Assembly (NCBI RefSeq): GCF_004851605.1
Contig: NZ_CP031093.1
Location: 434,001-498,000 of the forward strand
Direction of reading: 5' to 3'
Length of the DNA stretch: 64,000 nucleotides
Origin: Hydrocarboniclastica marina
Lineage (GTDB): Bacteria > Pseudomonadota > Gammaproteobacteria > Pseudomonadales > Oleiphilaceae
The notes beneath the pieces are model-generated. The model was not told where the DNA came from, made no database searches, and saw only the letters and a list, made by a program, of their open reading frames with translations. Positions 33,685 to 41,598 of the stretch are shown here, in pieces (the first letter of the stretch is position 1; every line of letters begins with the position of its first letter). Made by a program: the position numbers and the translations under genes.

Positions 33685-33741
33685 GTGGCTGTTGTCGGAC
33701 GCGCCTGCTCAAAGTCGGATTTCCCTACAGCCTCGTTAGGC
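33676..33741 (+). repeat. attC site 12
   Basis: Left core CTTTAAC (33676-33682), right core GTTAGGC (33735-33741), 66 bases, with GTCGGACGCGCC and AGTCGGATTTCC arms. The left core is in a microsatellite. Confidence 0.7.
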
Positions 33742-33760
33742 TTGTTACCGCGGAAGTAGT

Positions 33761-34501
33761 ATGAATCTCGAAGACGCCATTCTCACTGTATTCATTCTAA
33801 TGGCAGCTTTGCTCTATTCGTCGGTGGGGCACGGTGGTGCATCGGGTTATCTTGCGGCCATGGCGCTCCTTGGAATTGCTCCTGATGTCATGCGACCTAC
33901 AGCATTGGCTTTGAATATACTGGTATCCGCAGTAGCGACAGTGAAATATCTTCGAGTCGGTGCGTTCTCCTGGCATTTGTTCTGGCCTTTTGCCCTTGCA
34001 TCTATGCCCTTTGCCTATCTCGGCGGCGCACTTACCTTGCCTGGGCATGTCTATAAGCCGTTGGTGGGCGTGGTTCTTATTTATGCAGCATGGCGGTCGT
34101 TTTATTCAGCGCACCGAATATCCGACCTGGTGGGTCATCGTCCCCATCTTTCGATATTATTGGTAGCCGGTGCCTGTCTCGGCTTCCTTTCCGGTTTAAC
34201 GGGTGTTGGAGGTGGAATATTTTTAAGTCCCCTGCTGCTGCTTTTCCGGTGGGCTAGCGTCAAAGTAATATCCGGAATAGCCGCTGCTTTCATACTAGTG
34301 AATTCTATTGCAGGCTTTTTAGGGGTCATAACCTCTTCCCCGGCGTTGCCTACGGCGCTGCCATACTGGGCAGTAGCGGCGGTGCTCGGGGGTTTTGTTG
34401 GCGCTGAATTCGGAAGTAAGCGGTTGGGTAATCCAACAATCCAGAAACTGTTGGCGGTAGTGCTCGTTGTCGCGGGTGCAAAAATGATAGCGACAGCCTG
34501 A
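33761..34501 (+). CDS. TauE/SafE-family permease
   Basis: A 246-residue inner-membrane protein with about eight hydrophobic segments. The signature LYSSVGHGGASGYLAAMALL (residues 18-37) and GFLSGLTGVGGGIFLSPLLL (about 144-163) mark the sulfite exporter TauE/SafE family. A whole transporter is an unusual cassette load. GGAAGTAG precedes the start, after attC 12. The substrate may be a sulfur compound or another anion. Confidence 0.9.
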   Translation: MNLEDAILTVFILMAALLYSSVGHGGASGYLAAMALLGIAPDVMRPTALALNILVSAVATVKYLRVGAFSWHLFWPFALASMPFAYLGGALTLPGHVYKPLVGVVLIYAAWRSFYSAHRISDLVGHRPHLSILLVAGACLGFLSGLTGVGGGIFLSPLLLLFRWASVKVISGIAAAFILVNSIAGFLGVITSSPALPTALPYWAVAAVLGGFVGAEFGSKRLGNPTIQKLLAVVLVVAGAKMIATA

Positions 34502-34506
34502 TCACT

Positions 34507-34513
34507 GTTAGAT
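34507..34513 (+). repeat. Isolated attC-type right core
   Basis: GTTAGAT between the TauE/SafE gene and yoeB; a remnant of a lost attC at the boundary of two cassettes. Confidence 0.3.
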
Positions 34514-34767
34514 CAGTACTGATACCGGAGCTGGGCGATAAGCAACGCGTCATCCGTGACTTTGTAAACTATTCGCTGTTCGTCGTTGATCCGGCGAGCC
34601 CAGTACCCGGCGAGGCTGTGTTTGAGGGGCTCGGGTTTGCCAACACCTTCGAACGGTTCGCGCTTGGTCTCTTTGATCAGCTTGTTGATTCGATTAACAA
34701 GCTTTTTGTCGGTTTTCTGCCAGTACAGATAGTCCTCCCAGGCATGCTCAGAGAAGATGAGTTTCAC
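34513..34767 (-). CDS. yoeB: YoeB-type toxin
   Basis: An 84-residue ribosome-dependent mRNA interferase. MKLIFSEHAWEDYLYWQKTD is a YoeB start, followed by KREPFEGVGKPEPLKHSLAG and YWARRINDEQRIVYKVTDDA, with the end LLIAQLRYQY. It overlaps yefM by four bases. A truncated copy of the same gene lies at 37036-37160. Confidence 0.93.
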   Translation of the reverse strand: MKLIFSEHAWEDYLYWQKTDKKLVNRINKLIKETKREPFEGVGKPEPLKHSLAGYWARRINDEQRIVYKVTDDALLIAQLRYQY

Positions 34768-35015
34768 TCAAGAAGTTCCTTTTCTTGGCCACCGCCTTGC
34801 TCCAGCTCGGCAACGGCTTCCAGCAGACGCCGGGCGTTTTTCGGCGCGCGCAGGAGGTATGCGGTTTCTTGCAGCGCCTCGTAGTCCTCCAGGGAGATCA
34901 TCACCACGGACGGCGACTTGCTCCGGGTGATGATCACGGGGGAATGGTCTTCACAGACCTGCTCCATGGTTTTTGCCAGATTGGTTCTAGCGGCTGTGTA
35001 GCTAATGGCATCCAT
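34764..35015 (-). CDS. yefM: YefM-type antitoxin
   Basis: An 83-residue Phd/YefM antitoxin, MDAISYTAARTNLAKTMEQV, then DHSPVIITRSKSPSVVMISL and EDYEALQETAYLLRAPKNARR. It binds YoeB and represses the operon. Start at 35015 corresponds to the standard family start; the operator lies directly upstream. Confidence 0.93.
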   Translation of the reverse strand: MDAISYTAARTNLAKTMEQVCEDHSPVIITRSKSPSVVMISLEDYEALQETAYLLRAPKNARRLLEAVAELEQGGGQEKELLE

Positions 35016-35026
35016 AAGGCTGATCC

Positions 35027-35062
35027 TGTACAGAATATTGTCCATGGACAGAATGCCGTACA
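35027..35062 (-). promoter_or_regulatory. yefM-yoeB operator region
   Basis: The perfect palindrome TGTCCATGGACA (35039-35050) is flanked by TGTACA (35027-35032) and GTACA (35058-35062). YefM operators in E. coli have a long and a short repeat with TGTACA core, so this fits. Confidence 0.6.
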
Positions 35063-35069
35063 ACAAAGG

Positions 35070-35102
35070 ATTTGACAATCGGCTGCACTTCGCGGTTAAA
35101 AG
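35070..35102 (+). repeat. Collapsed attC remnant
   Basis: GACAATCGGCTGCACTTCGC, followed by GGTTAAAAG. The left part matches attC 8 (AACAATCGGCTGCACAGCG) with A to G in the left core; the central part is deleted and the right core is GTTAAAA. Confidence 0.5.
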
Positions 35103-35160
35103 AACTACCGTAAAACTTCGCCTCAGCTTCAAAATTCAGGTCAATATTCAGGGAAGTACC

Positions 35161-35559
35161 TTGCCGATTGAACCGTCTGATTTTGCTCACAACGAAGCCT
35201 GGCTGCTTTTCCAGTTGAACGAGGCACCGGTCATGACCGAGGCCGATGGTGATTTCAACGCGATGGCTATCATGGAAGTGGCAACGGGGATGATTTTTGG
35301 CATGGAGCTCGTTCAAGTAAGGGTGCCCGGTTTGCCGGAATTCCTGTCCCGGAAATTATTGGCCGATGCTGAAGCTCAATCTGGCTCAAGACCGCAAAAA
35401 CTATTCGTCGCTTCTGAGTACGAAGCTGATGACCTAATCAGAGTTGCTAAGGTGATGGGCATTGCAGTTGAGCGAGTCCCCGCCAAAGATCTATCCGGCA
35501 TCACACAAGAAGCAAGGGAAGGTTTCGCAGCCCATGTTTCGCGCGTCAGGATTCAATAA
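35161..35559 (+). CDS. Cassette-borne hypothetical protein
   Basis: A 132-residue soluble protein if started at TTG 35161 (AGGGAAG 4-10 bases before). The sequence LPIEPSDFAHNEAWLLFQLN, VMTEADGDFNAMAIMEVATG and VRVPGLPEFLSRKLLADAEA has good protein character; the 50 residues encoded upstream come from the yefM operator and attC remnant. No recognised family. Confidence 0.55.
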   Translation: MPIEPSDFAHNEAWLLFQLNEAPVMTEADGDFNAMAIMEVATGMIFGMELVQVRVPGLPEFLSRKLLADAEAQSGSRPQKLFVASEYEADDLIRVAKVMGIAVERVPAKDLSGITQEAREGFAAHVSRVRIQ

Positions 35560-35675
35560 CTCTAACCAAGTGTTCCAGTTCGTTTCGGCCTATACGGGCT
35601 CCCACCGGAGGGCCTTTACTTTGCTGCGCTGCGCAAAGGCCACCGTCGATCTGATTCCGAAGCGGCCCGTTACGC
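35560..35675 (+). repeat. attC site 14
   Basis: Left core CTCTAAC (35560-35566), right core GTTACGC (35669-35675), 116 bases. Arms GGCCTTTACTTTGCTGCGCT and GCGCAAAGGCC give a long hairpin. Confidence 0.75.
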
Positions 35676-35703
35676 GGGAGATCCTGATCCATCAACTCGT
35701 AGA

Positions 35704-35928
35704 TTAAGCAGTTACTCTGCTGACCATTCGCCGTACCCAGGGTGCCACTATTGCAACCGTCGGAAAGGCTACCGGCCATGTTGATATACAGCTTCTGAAC
35801 CACTGTGCAGCAAATTCGGAATCCACCCCCTGTGACATCGCGAGAACGAAGGCCGAGACGATGCAGACCATGATGGCCGATAGAAAAGCACTAAAAAGGA
35901 TTGGTGCAAAACGAGCGGGAATTCGCAT
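35704..35928 (-). CDS. DUF2798 membrane protein
   Basis: A 74-residue protein with two membrane segments (FAPILFSAFLSAIMVCIVSA and STWPVAFPTVAIVAPWVRRM). This is the DUF2798 pattern. It lies downstream of the DUF2938 gene, same strand, and both are probably controlled by the divergent MerR regulator. Function unknown. Confidence 0.85.
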   Translation of the reverse strand: MRIPARFAPILFSAFLSAIMVCIVSAFVLAMSQGVDSEFAAQWFRSCISTWPVAFPTVAIVAPWVRRMVSRVTA

Positions 35929-35986
35929 TTAACTCTCCTGAGTGTGGTTGGCCTAGGTAAAGCAATGACGTTGGTAGGGCTGAGTC

Positions 35987-36478
35987 TCACATCAAGTGAA
36001 TGAGGTGTATCGCTTGGCCTGTTGCATAGATGCCGAGACCAAAAACCGTATGTGTAATGAGACTCTGCAATCGAGCAGAAGCGGGACGTGGTGTTCGGGA
36101 GGCAGCGATGCCAGCGCCCATACCCGGCTGCATCAAGAGGAAGGGAGCTGCCACGGAGCCAATGCCGATGGCAAGCGGGGGACCAATCGTTGGGTGCCGA
36201 ACCCATGCGAGTCCACAGATACCGATCAGCAAGGCGGCGAAAGCGATACCTATCAGGTAATGAGCTGTCCACCCGATGATATGTTCGCCATGCACCGGCG
36301 CAGACGCCGCGATGGAGGTATGGCGGAAACGTCCGTGAGCCATATGGCCGATCCAGCGGCCGACGAGGGCATAGTTTGGGCGCGCGATGCCGAGCAACGG
36401 TTTGCGGGCGAATCCCCACAAGTCCATCACCGCAGTGGCGCCAATCCCAATGAATAAAGTGATGAGTAAATAGTTCAT
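35987..36478 (-). CDS. DUF2938 membrane protein
   Basis: A 163-residue inner-membrane protein with four segments; ATAVMDLWGFARKPLLGIAR and PNYALVGRWIGHMAHGRFRH with GWTAHYLIGIAFA and MQPGMGAGIAASRTPRP are signatures of DUF2938. The gene is divergent from the MerR-family regulator, and the gap holds a SoxR-type box. Role unknown. Confidence 0.88.
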   Translation of the reverse strand: MNYLLITLFIGIGATAVMDLWGFARKPLLGIARPNYALVGRWIGHMAHGRFRHTSIAASAPVHGEHIIGWTAHYLIGIAFAALLIGICGLAWVRHPTIGPPLAIGIGSVAAPFLLMQPGMGAGIAASRTPRPASARLQSLITHTVFGLGIYATGQAIHLIHLM

Positions 36479-36527
36479 GTTGCTCGCCTGTGTTTATCTT
36501 GATTCGTACATAGTGTCAGCGTACAAC

Positions 36528-36545
36528 TTCAAGTCGACTTGAGGT
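36528..36545. promoter_or_regulatory. SoxR/MerR-type operator
   Basis: CTTCAAGTCGACTTGAGG, an almost perfect 18-base dyad that resembles the SoxR box (CCTCAAGTTAACTTGAGG). It lies 13 bases upstream of the MerR-family gene and 50 bases before the DUF2938 gene. Confidence 0.65.
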
Positions 36546-36557
36546 CAAGAGGTTGCT

Positions 36558-37016
36558 ATGGATATTGCTGAGGTCGCAAAACGTTCGGGTGTCCCGGCCT
36601 CGACGCTGCGCTTCTATGAGGAAAAGGAGTTGATCACCTCTGTTGGAAGACGGGGACTGCGCCGACTCTTCAGTACCGATGTGTTGGAGCGGTTGGCGCT
36701 GATCGCGCTAGGGCGTTCAGCTGGCTTTTCATTGAACGAAATCGCCCGAATGTTGGGGACTGATGGGCGCCCCCAGATAGACCGACAACTATTGGCGGAC
36801 AAGGCAGAGGAACTCGATAGCTCTATTCGAAAGCTGGCTGCGATGCGTGATGGTCTTCGGCACGCGTCCGTGTGCTCGGCTTCAAGCCATCTGGAATGCC
36901 CAACGTTCCGCCGTCTACTGGGGTTAGCAGCCTCTGGTGTTATTAGTGGACACGACAAGAAACAGTCGTCGAAAAAACTGCGGCCCAACAAGACGCTGCA
37001 GCGCACAAGGCGTTGA
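36558..37016 (+). CDS. MerR-family regulator
   Basis: A 152-residue regulator. The MerR HTH is MDIAEVAKRSGVPASTLRFY followed by EEKELITSVGRRGLRRLF; a dimerisation helix and then CSASSHLECPTFRRLL follow, with two cysteines eight residues apart that could sense metal or redox state. The last eleven residues (RPNKTLQRTRR) are encoded by a collapsed attC site, so the native C-terminus was probably replaced when the gene became attached to the cassette array. It likely controls the divergent DUF2938-DUF2798 genes through the 18-base dyad. Confidence 0.88.
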   Translation: MDIAEVAKRSGVPASTLRFYEEKELITSVGRRGLRRLFSTDVLERLALIALGRSAGFSLNEIARMLGTDGRPQIDRQLLADKAEELDSSIRKLAAMRDGLRHASVCSASSHLECPTFRRLLGLAASGVISGHDKKQSSKKLRPNKTLQRTRR

Positions 37017-37018
37017 TA
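36983..37018 (+). repeat. Collapsed attC remnant
   Basis: Left core GCCCAAC (36983-36989), right core GTTGATA (37012-37018), only 36 bases, with GACGCTGCAGCGCAC between. It supplies the C-terminus and stop codon of the MerR-family gene. Confidence 0.5.
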
Positions 37019-37035
37019 AAAATGTTAATTTAGTA

Positions 37036-37160
37036 GTGGAATCGAAGCTCAGCGATAAGCAAAGCGTCATCCGTGGCCTTGTAAACCAATCGGTTCTTCG
37101 TTAATCCGCCGAGAGCAGTAACTGGCGAGGCTGTGTTTGAGAGGTTCTGGTTTGCCAACA
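37036..37160 (-). pseudogene. yoeB: Truncated yoeB copy
   Basis: The sequence from AGCGATAAGCAAAGCGTCAT through GCGAGGCTGTGTTTGAGAGG to TTTGCCAACA aligns with the 3' half of yoeB at 34522-34645. A two-base deletion in the RRINDEQRIVYK part shifts the frame, and the 5' half and antitoxin gene are gone. Confidence 0.75.
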
Positions 37161-37241
37161 GTGCCCGCAGGGCGCCCGTTCGATTATTTCTTGGTTACCA
37201 TCTCTAGGTTGGCGCAAAGCTTTTGCATCACGGAGGACGCT

Positions 37242-37601
37242 GTGAAAGAAACCGGTAAGATCAATTATGTTGAAATACCTTCCAGGGATCTGGAGGCTAC
37301 GAAGAGGTTCTTTGGAGATGCCTTTGGCTGGTCGTTTGTTGACTACGGCTCCGAGTATGTGGCGATTGGGAACGCTGGGCTTGATGGTGGTTTTTTCAAG
37401 TCAGACAAGGTGGCCACGACAGACCATGGAAGTGTGCTGATTGTCCTTTTCAGCACCGACCTGGAGGCTACTCTTGAGAAGGTAAAGTTGTCTGGCGGCA
37501 AGATCGTCAAGGGTATTTTTACTTTCCCGGGTGGTCGCCGCTTTCATTTCAGTGGTCCGGATGGCAATGAATATGCCGTCTGGTCAGAGCCAAACGCATG
37601 A
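37242..37601 (+). CDS. VOC-family protein (glyoxalase-like)
   Basis: A 119-residue protein, VKETGKINYVEIPSRDLEAT, then KRFFGDAFGWSFVDYGSEY and GRRFHFSGPDGNEYAVWSEP. It is a single VOC domain of the type found in bleomycin-resistance-like proteins; the substrate cannot be predicted. The GTG at 37242 follows GGAGG at 6 bases, so I prefer it over an upstream start in the yoeB remnant. Confidence 0.85.
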   Translation: MKETGKINYVEIPSRDLEATKRFFGDAFGWSFVDYGSEYVAIGNAGLDGGFFKSDKVATTDHGSVLIVLFSTDLEATLEKVKLSGGKIVKGIFTFPGGRRFHFSGPDGNEYAVWSEPNA

Positions 37602-37682
37602 CAACGCAGGCGCGGCGACGGCTTCGCCTCGATGCCAGTAATTGGTATGCCAAGGCACTAGATAGCGCAGGGAAATGGTGGC
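37602..37682. other. Possible degenerate attC
   Basis: GACAACGCAGGCGCGGCGAC, then GGCTTCGCCTCGATGCC. The GGCG-type hairpin and a left-core-like GACAAC remind of attC, but no right core is visible. Confidence 0.3.
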
Positions 37683-38000
37683 GTGACCAAGCAACTTATT
37701 TTATGGACGTGTTTTTCGGCCATCCTTGTCACGGCCTCCTTGTTTTTGCCGACAACAGTTTCTGGTAGAGCTGAGATGGCGAAAGTACCACACGGCCTTC
37801 CTTTTTCGTTTGTGTGGCAGAGCGTCGAGAAGCTAGATCCACCTTCATTTCCGCGCTCCTACACTGTCATGCTTCCACAGGAGTATCCAACGTGGGTATC
37901 CCTTCGTCATTTCATGCTGAACATCGGACTGGTCGGGAGCACTGGGTTCATTGTCTTCTGGATTACTGGCCGCAGGAAAACAGCAAATGTTGGCAAATGA
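37683..38000 (+). CDS. Small membrane protein
   Basis: A 105-residue protein with two hydrophobic segments (LILWTCFSAILVTASLFLPT and MLNIGLVGSTGFIVFWITG). It starts at GTG 37683 (MTKQ). The short soluble loop between the segments contains SFVWQSVEKLDPPSFPRSYT. No family is recognised; it is likely the last cassette or the first flanking gene. Confidence 0.55.
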   Translation: MTKQLILWTCFSAILVTASLFLPTTVSGRAEMAKVPHGLPFSFVWQSVEKLDPPSFPRSYTVMLPQEYPTWVSLRHFMLNIGLVGSTGFIVFWITGRRKTANVGK

Positions 38001-38302
38001 GCCAAAAGCTCTGACTATGCCAGTTACGGCGGAGCATGAGACAGAGCAGTTCTGCTTACCAAGGCCATTCAACCGGACGGCCCTGTTGGTCTGCCGCTTC
38101 AGTTTCAACCCTTAAACCTTCGTGCGAGAAACTACCGGTTTAATTACTGGCTTATAGGCGAGCCCGGCTCTCACCTCCTCAAAAATAAATTCCAACCCCG
38201 CGAATCCTTTTCCGTTTTTGCATCCTCTTAGAGAGGAGTACCCGAAGGGTTGTGCCGTATCGGCCCCGTAGAGGTCTTACAAAAACAAACCAAGGAATTG
38301 TC
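38001..38302. other. Gene-free right flank of cassette array
   Basis: About 300 bases without a credible gene. ATTCAACCGGACGGCCCTG (38066-38084) is faintly attC-like but has no right core. The last bases hold the ribosome-binding site (AAGGA) of the next gene. Confidence 0.35.
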
Positions 38303-40879
38303 ATGGAACGCCTTTTGTCACGTCACCCCGGATGGGGGATGGAAGTACTTCTGCTTGTGCTCTGCTGGATGCTCAGTACGTGGGCCGTCGCGCTGGAATC
38401 CGGGCAGGAGGTCGTGCTTCCGCCGCCGGGTGAGCAGAACTACACCTGCTCGGTGCCTCTGGTAGGTGATCAGGCCGCCTCTGTGGAGCTTACTTTCGAC
38501 GAACTGGTCCCCATTGATAACGGATTGTCTGGACAGATCGCGATTGGCGGTGTCCTTACGCTCTCTGAAGACACCCGCACAGTACTGCAGTTGGTGGGAG
38601 CGGACACACTCGAGGGCACGGCCAGCTTGTCGATGTTATCCATACAGGGAGCAATCAGGACTCGCCTCAGCGTCCCTTTGACCCTGTCGAGAGTCACAGG
38701 AGTGGACGAGGGGGCCGGGCCGATCATCACAGACCTGTCGGGTTATTTACCGGAGCTGACCGTTGAACATTCAGGGATGCCCGTTGAACTTGTGTTCGGG
38801 GATGCGATGACGCTGGCGCTGACGGCGAAAAACGACCAGGGTCAGCTGGCGTCGGAGCCATTGGGCGAATTTGTCGTCCCCTGTATCGAAACGGTAGCGC
38901 CCGGGGAACCGACACCACCGCCACCGCCCGCCGGTGCCTTTCGGGTCGAGCCGCGCAGTCTCGATTTCGGTTCGCTTGCGGTTGGAGAGCAGGCCAGGGC
39001 ATCGGTAGTGCTCACCAATACTGAGCAATTCGCGACAGCGCTGCCCTACATCAACATACCGAACGGCTCACCGTTCATACCCGTAAGTCACTGTCCAGCT
39101 CAGCTTCAACCGGGAGAGAGCTGTTCGCTAGATGTTTTCTTCAATCCCTTCCAGGAGCAACAGCGCGAAGAAACGCTGGCTTTCAGGTCAGGCACTACGG
39201 ACGTGAAAGTTCAGTTAGCGGGTCAGGCCATGAACAGGCAGGAATCGGCCTATGCTTACTCGCGCACCGATCACTACGAGTGCAGTGTCTTCCTTTTTGA
39301 CACCGATGTGAGGATGACCGCGTCTATCGCAGAGCCGCAAGGTGCAGATGCAGGCAATGATGGGCCGCTTGCGTTTGCTGGTCAGGTTCAGCTTCAGGGG
39401 ACGTTCCTGGGGGCGCTTGGGGATGTGCTGGATGCAGCCTCCCTGCAGGGAAGCGGGCAGATGCAGTTCGAGACGGAGGTTGGCGCGTTCGCTACAGTTT
39501 TCGAGATTCCCCCGACGCCGTTATTCGAAGGCATGCCGACGTTAAACATCACCCATAGCGACTCAATCGCCGCGGAGCATTTCCAGCAGGGACTCCGGCT
39601 TAACAGGGGCACGGTACGGATGGATCTCAGCCTCCTCAAGGCTGACGGAACGCCAGCAGTCCCGGCTTATGAGTCTTTTGAAGTCAGTTGTGAAGCCTCA
39701 GATTATTTCTTTCAGGATGGGCCGGTAAGGCTGAAGCCGCAGCGAATGGATTTTGGCTATGTGCTGGTGGGTGAGCAGGCCGTCCGAACGGTTGTGCTCG
39801 AAAGTCGCTTCCCCGACATTGATGTGTTGGGCATCACTGTTTCTGGCCCGGATGAGGGGAAATTCAGCCACGTGGAACAGTGTGACCCGACGGTGTCCGA
39901 GTCGAGGCTTTGCGCCATCGACGTGATCTATGAACCTGGGGTGCCTGGCACGGACGAGGCTGTGCTCCGGGTAACCGTTGCGCCTGAGGATTCCTCTGAT
40001 CCGACAGCATACGAAATCCCAATGACCGGTATCGGCGTAAGGTCTCTGGCCCCTGAGCTTGTGACGAACCCGGAAGTCATCGATTTCGGTGCTGTGGAAC
40101 CAGGGGCCTCCGCCGAGCAGCGCTTTACGGTGTCCAATAGCGGAGATGTGGCCACGGCCATTCGCGATGTCGCCCTAGAAGGCGCCGGCGCCAGCAGCTT
40201 CCAGCAGAGCCATCGCTGTTTTGTCCTTGGTGCGGGCGAGCACTGCGAAGTGAAGGTCACGGTGACGGCTACCGAGTCGGGTTTTGAGGAAGCCTATGTG
40301 CGGATCGTGCCTGAGCACCTGGACGCTAAATCTATCCGAGTCCCTTTACGCGCCGAGCTCCAGAGCGAGCAATGCGTGCCTGTCGGGTTTGGTGTGACCG
40401 GTTCCTCTGACCTTAACGGGCCGGTTGAGCTGGACGGCGCGCTGTATGCCACCCGTGACTGCGAGCAACAGCGTTTCTCGGGTCTGTTGGAACTGGCGCC
40501 GACCCGGGCCACGGTCCCGGTACTGGGGCTGATCTGGTCGGGATGGTCAGGCACGGCGCATCTTGAGTTTGAGGCGGTTGGAAAGGCCACCGGCGCCCTG
40601 GCAGAAGATGGCAGTCTGGCAACGGCTGAGAGCCGCTTCCATATTCGCGTACCGCGCATTACCGCAAGCGTGTTCGGGCGAAACAGAGTGATCGGTGGCG
40701 GGAGCCGTTGCCGTACAGTTGAACCCGTCACACTCAGTCTTTCCGGTACCGGGCAAGAACTAACCGGGCAGCTTGCGGTTGGCCGCTTCGAGAACTGCGG
40801 CCTTACAACGGGTTTGCTGAACCGGTATCTGTCCGGCTCGTCGGGTGAAACACGGTTGACGCTGTCGTCGGCTGACTAG
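38303..40879 (+). CDS. Secreted choice-of-anchor D domain protein
   Basis: An 858-residue protein with a signal peptide (GMEVLLLVLCWMLSTWAVAL). At least three immunoglobulin-like repeats start with the choice-of-anchor D / ASH pattern: EPRSLDFGSLAVGEQARASV, PQRMDFGYVLVGEQAVRTVV and PEVIDFGAVEPGASAEQRFT. Further beta-rich segments with paired cysteines lie between and after them. It is probably an envelope or extracellular protein; the anchor is not visible. AAGGA precedes the ATG at 38303. Confidence 0.8.
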   Translation: MERLLSRHPGWGMEVLLLVLCWMLSTWAVALESGQEVVLPPPGEQNYTCSVPLVGDQAASVELTFDELVPIDNGLSGQIAIGGVLTLSEDTRTVLQLVGADTLEGTASLSMLSIQGAIRTRLSVPLTLSRVTGVDEGAGPIITDLSGYLPELTVEHSGMPVELVFGDAMTLALTAKNDQGQLASEPLGEFVVPCIETVAPGEPTPPPPPAGAFRVEPRSLDFGSLAVGEQARASVVLTNTEQFATALPYINIPNGSPFIPVSHCPAQLQPGESCSLDVFFNPFQEQQREETLAFRSGTTDVKVQLAGQAMNRQESAYAYSRTDHYECSVFLFDTDVRMTASIAEPQGADAGNDGPLAFAGQVQLQGTFLGALGDVLDAASLQGSGQMQFETEVGAFATVFEIPPTPLFEGMPTLNITHSDSIAAEHFQQGLRLNRGTVRMDLSLLKADGTPAVPAYESFEVSCEASDYFFQDGPVRLKPQRMDFGYVLVGEQAVRTVVLESRFPDIDVLGITVSGPDEGKFSHVEQCDPTVSESRLCAIDVIYEPGVPGTDEAVLRVTVAPEDSSDPTAYEIPMTGIGVRSLAPELVTNPEVIDFGAVEPGASAEQRFTVSNSGDVATAIRDVALEGAGASSFQQSHRCFVLGAGEHCEVKVTVTATESGFEEAYVRIVPEHLDAKSIRVPLRAELQSEQCVPVGFGVTGSSDLNGPVELDGALYATRDCEQQRFSGLLELAPTRATVPVLGLIWSGWSGTAHLEFEAVGKATGALAEDGSLATAESRFHIRVPRITASVFGRNRVIGGGSRCRTVEPVTLSLSGTGQELTGQLAVGRFENCGLTTGLLNRYLSGSSGETRLTLSSAD

Positions 40880-41033
40880 CTTTCTGGGCCGGCTGGCTAA
40901 CGCTATGGGAAGCGGGGCGGTACCGCCTGGATTGAGTGCAGTCCCGACAAAGTTGGGCTGCAAACTGTGCGGTTGTCGCCCGCCTGAACTCGATCCTCGT
41001 GCTACCGTCCACTGACTGACCGAGGAGTCCGGA

Positions 41034-41552
41034 ATGAGGATCGCAGAGACTGACCTACCCCTGCTTGAGGCCGCGCACGGCGGCGATCAGGCATCCCTGG
41101 CGCAGTTACTTCAATTGTGCCAGCCGGATGTCCGCCGCTACGCGCAGCGTCAGTGCAAGATCACGGATATTGATGACGCCGTGCAGGAGGTATTGCTGAT
41201 CGTCGCCCGCCGTCTCGAGTCTCTCCGTGTTCTGGCGGCGTTCTCCAGTTGGTTGTTCAAGACCGTGCAGCGGGAATGCCGGCGCCTGGGCCGCAAGGCC
41301 CTCAGTTTTGATCCGTTTGAAGAAGAGCAACTGGAAAACTGGCTGGGGCGTTTCTCCAATGATGAACTGACCGTGGAGCTGGCGCGCGCCCTCGAAGCGC
41401 TACCCGACCATCACCGGGAGATGATCCTGCTGCGCGACTTTCACGGCTGGACAATGGCGGAAATTGCCGGGCAGCTCGGCGTAACCAAAGCGGCAGCGAA
41501 AAGTCGCCTGCACCGCGCACGCGAGGCGATCCGGTCACTGCTGATGGGCTGA
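41034..41552 (+). CDS. RNA polymerase sigma factor, ECF
   Basis: A 172-residue factor. Region 2 contains VRRYAQRQCKITDIDDAVQE followed by VLLIVARRLESLRVLAAFSS; region 4 contains ALPDHHREMILLRDFHGWTM and AAKSRLHRAREAIRSLLMG. No anti-sigma gene follows, so its control is unknown. GAGGAGTCCGG precedes the start. Confidence 0.9.
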   Translation: MRIAETDLPLLEAAHGGDQASLAQLLQLCQPDVRRYAQRQCKITDIDDAVQEVLLIVARRLESLRVLAAFSSWLFKTVQRECRRLGRKALSFDPFEEEQLENWLGRFSNDELTVELARALEALPDHHREMILLRDFHGWTMAEIAGQLGVTKAAAKSRLHRAREAIRSLLMG

Positions 41553-41598
41553 AGCGGCGCTAATCCATCCAGCGCGAAACCGGACCTAGGACGAAACC

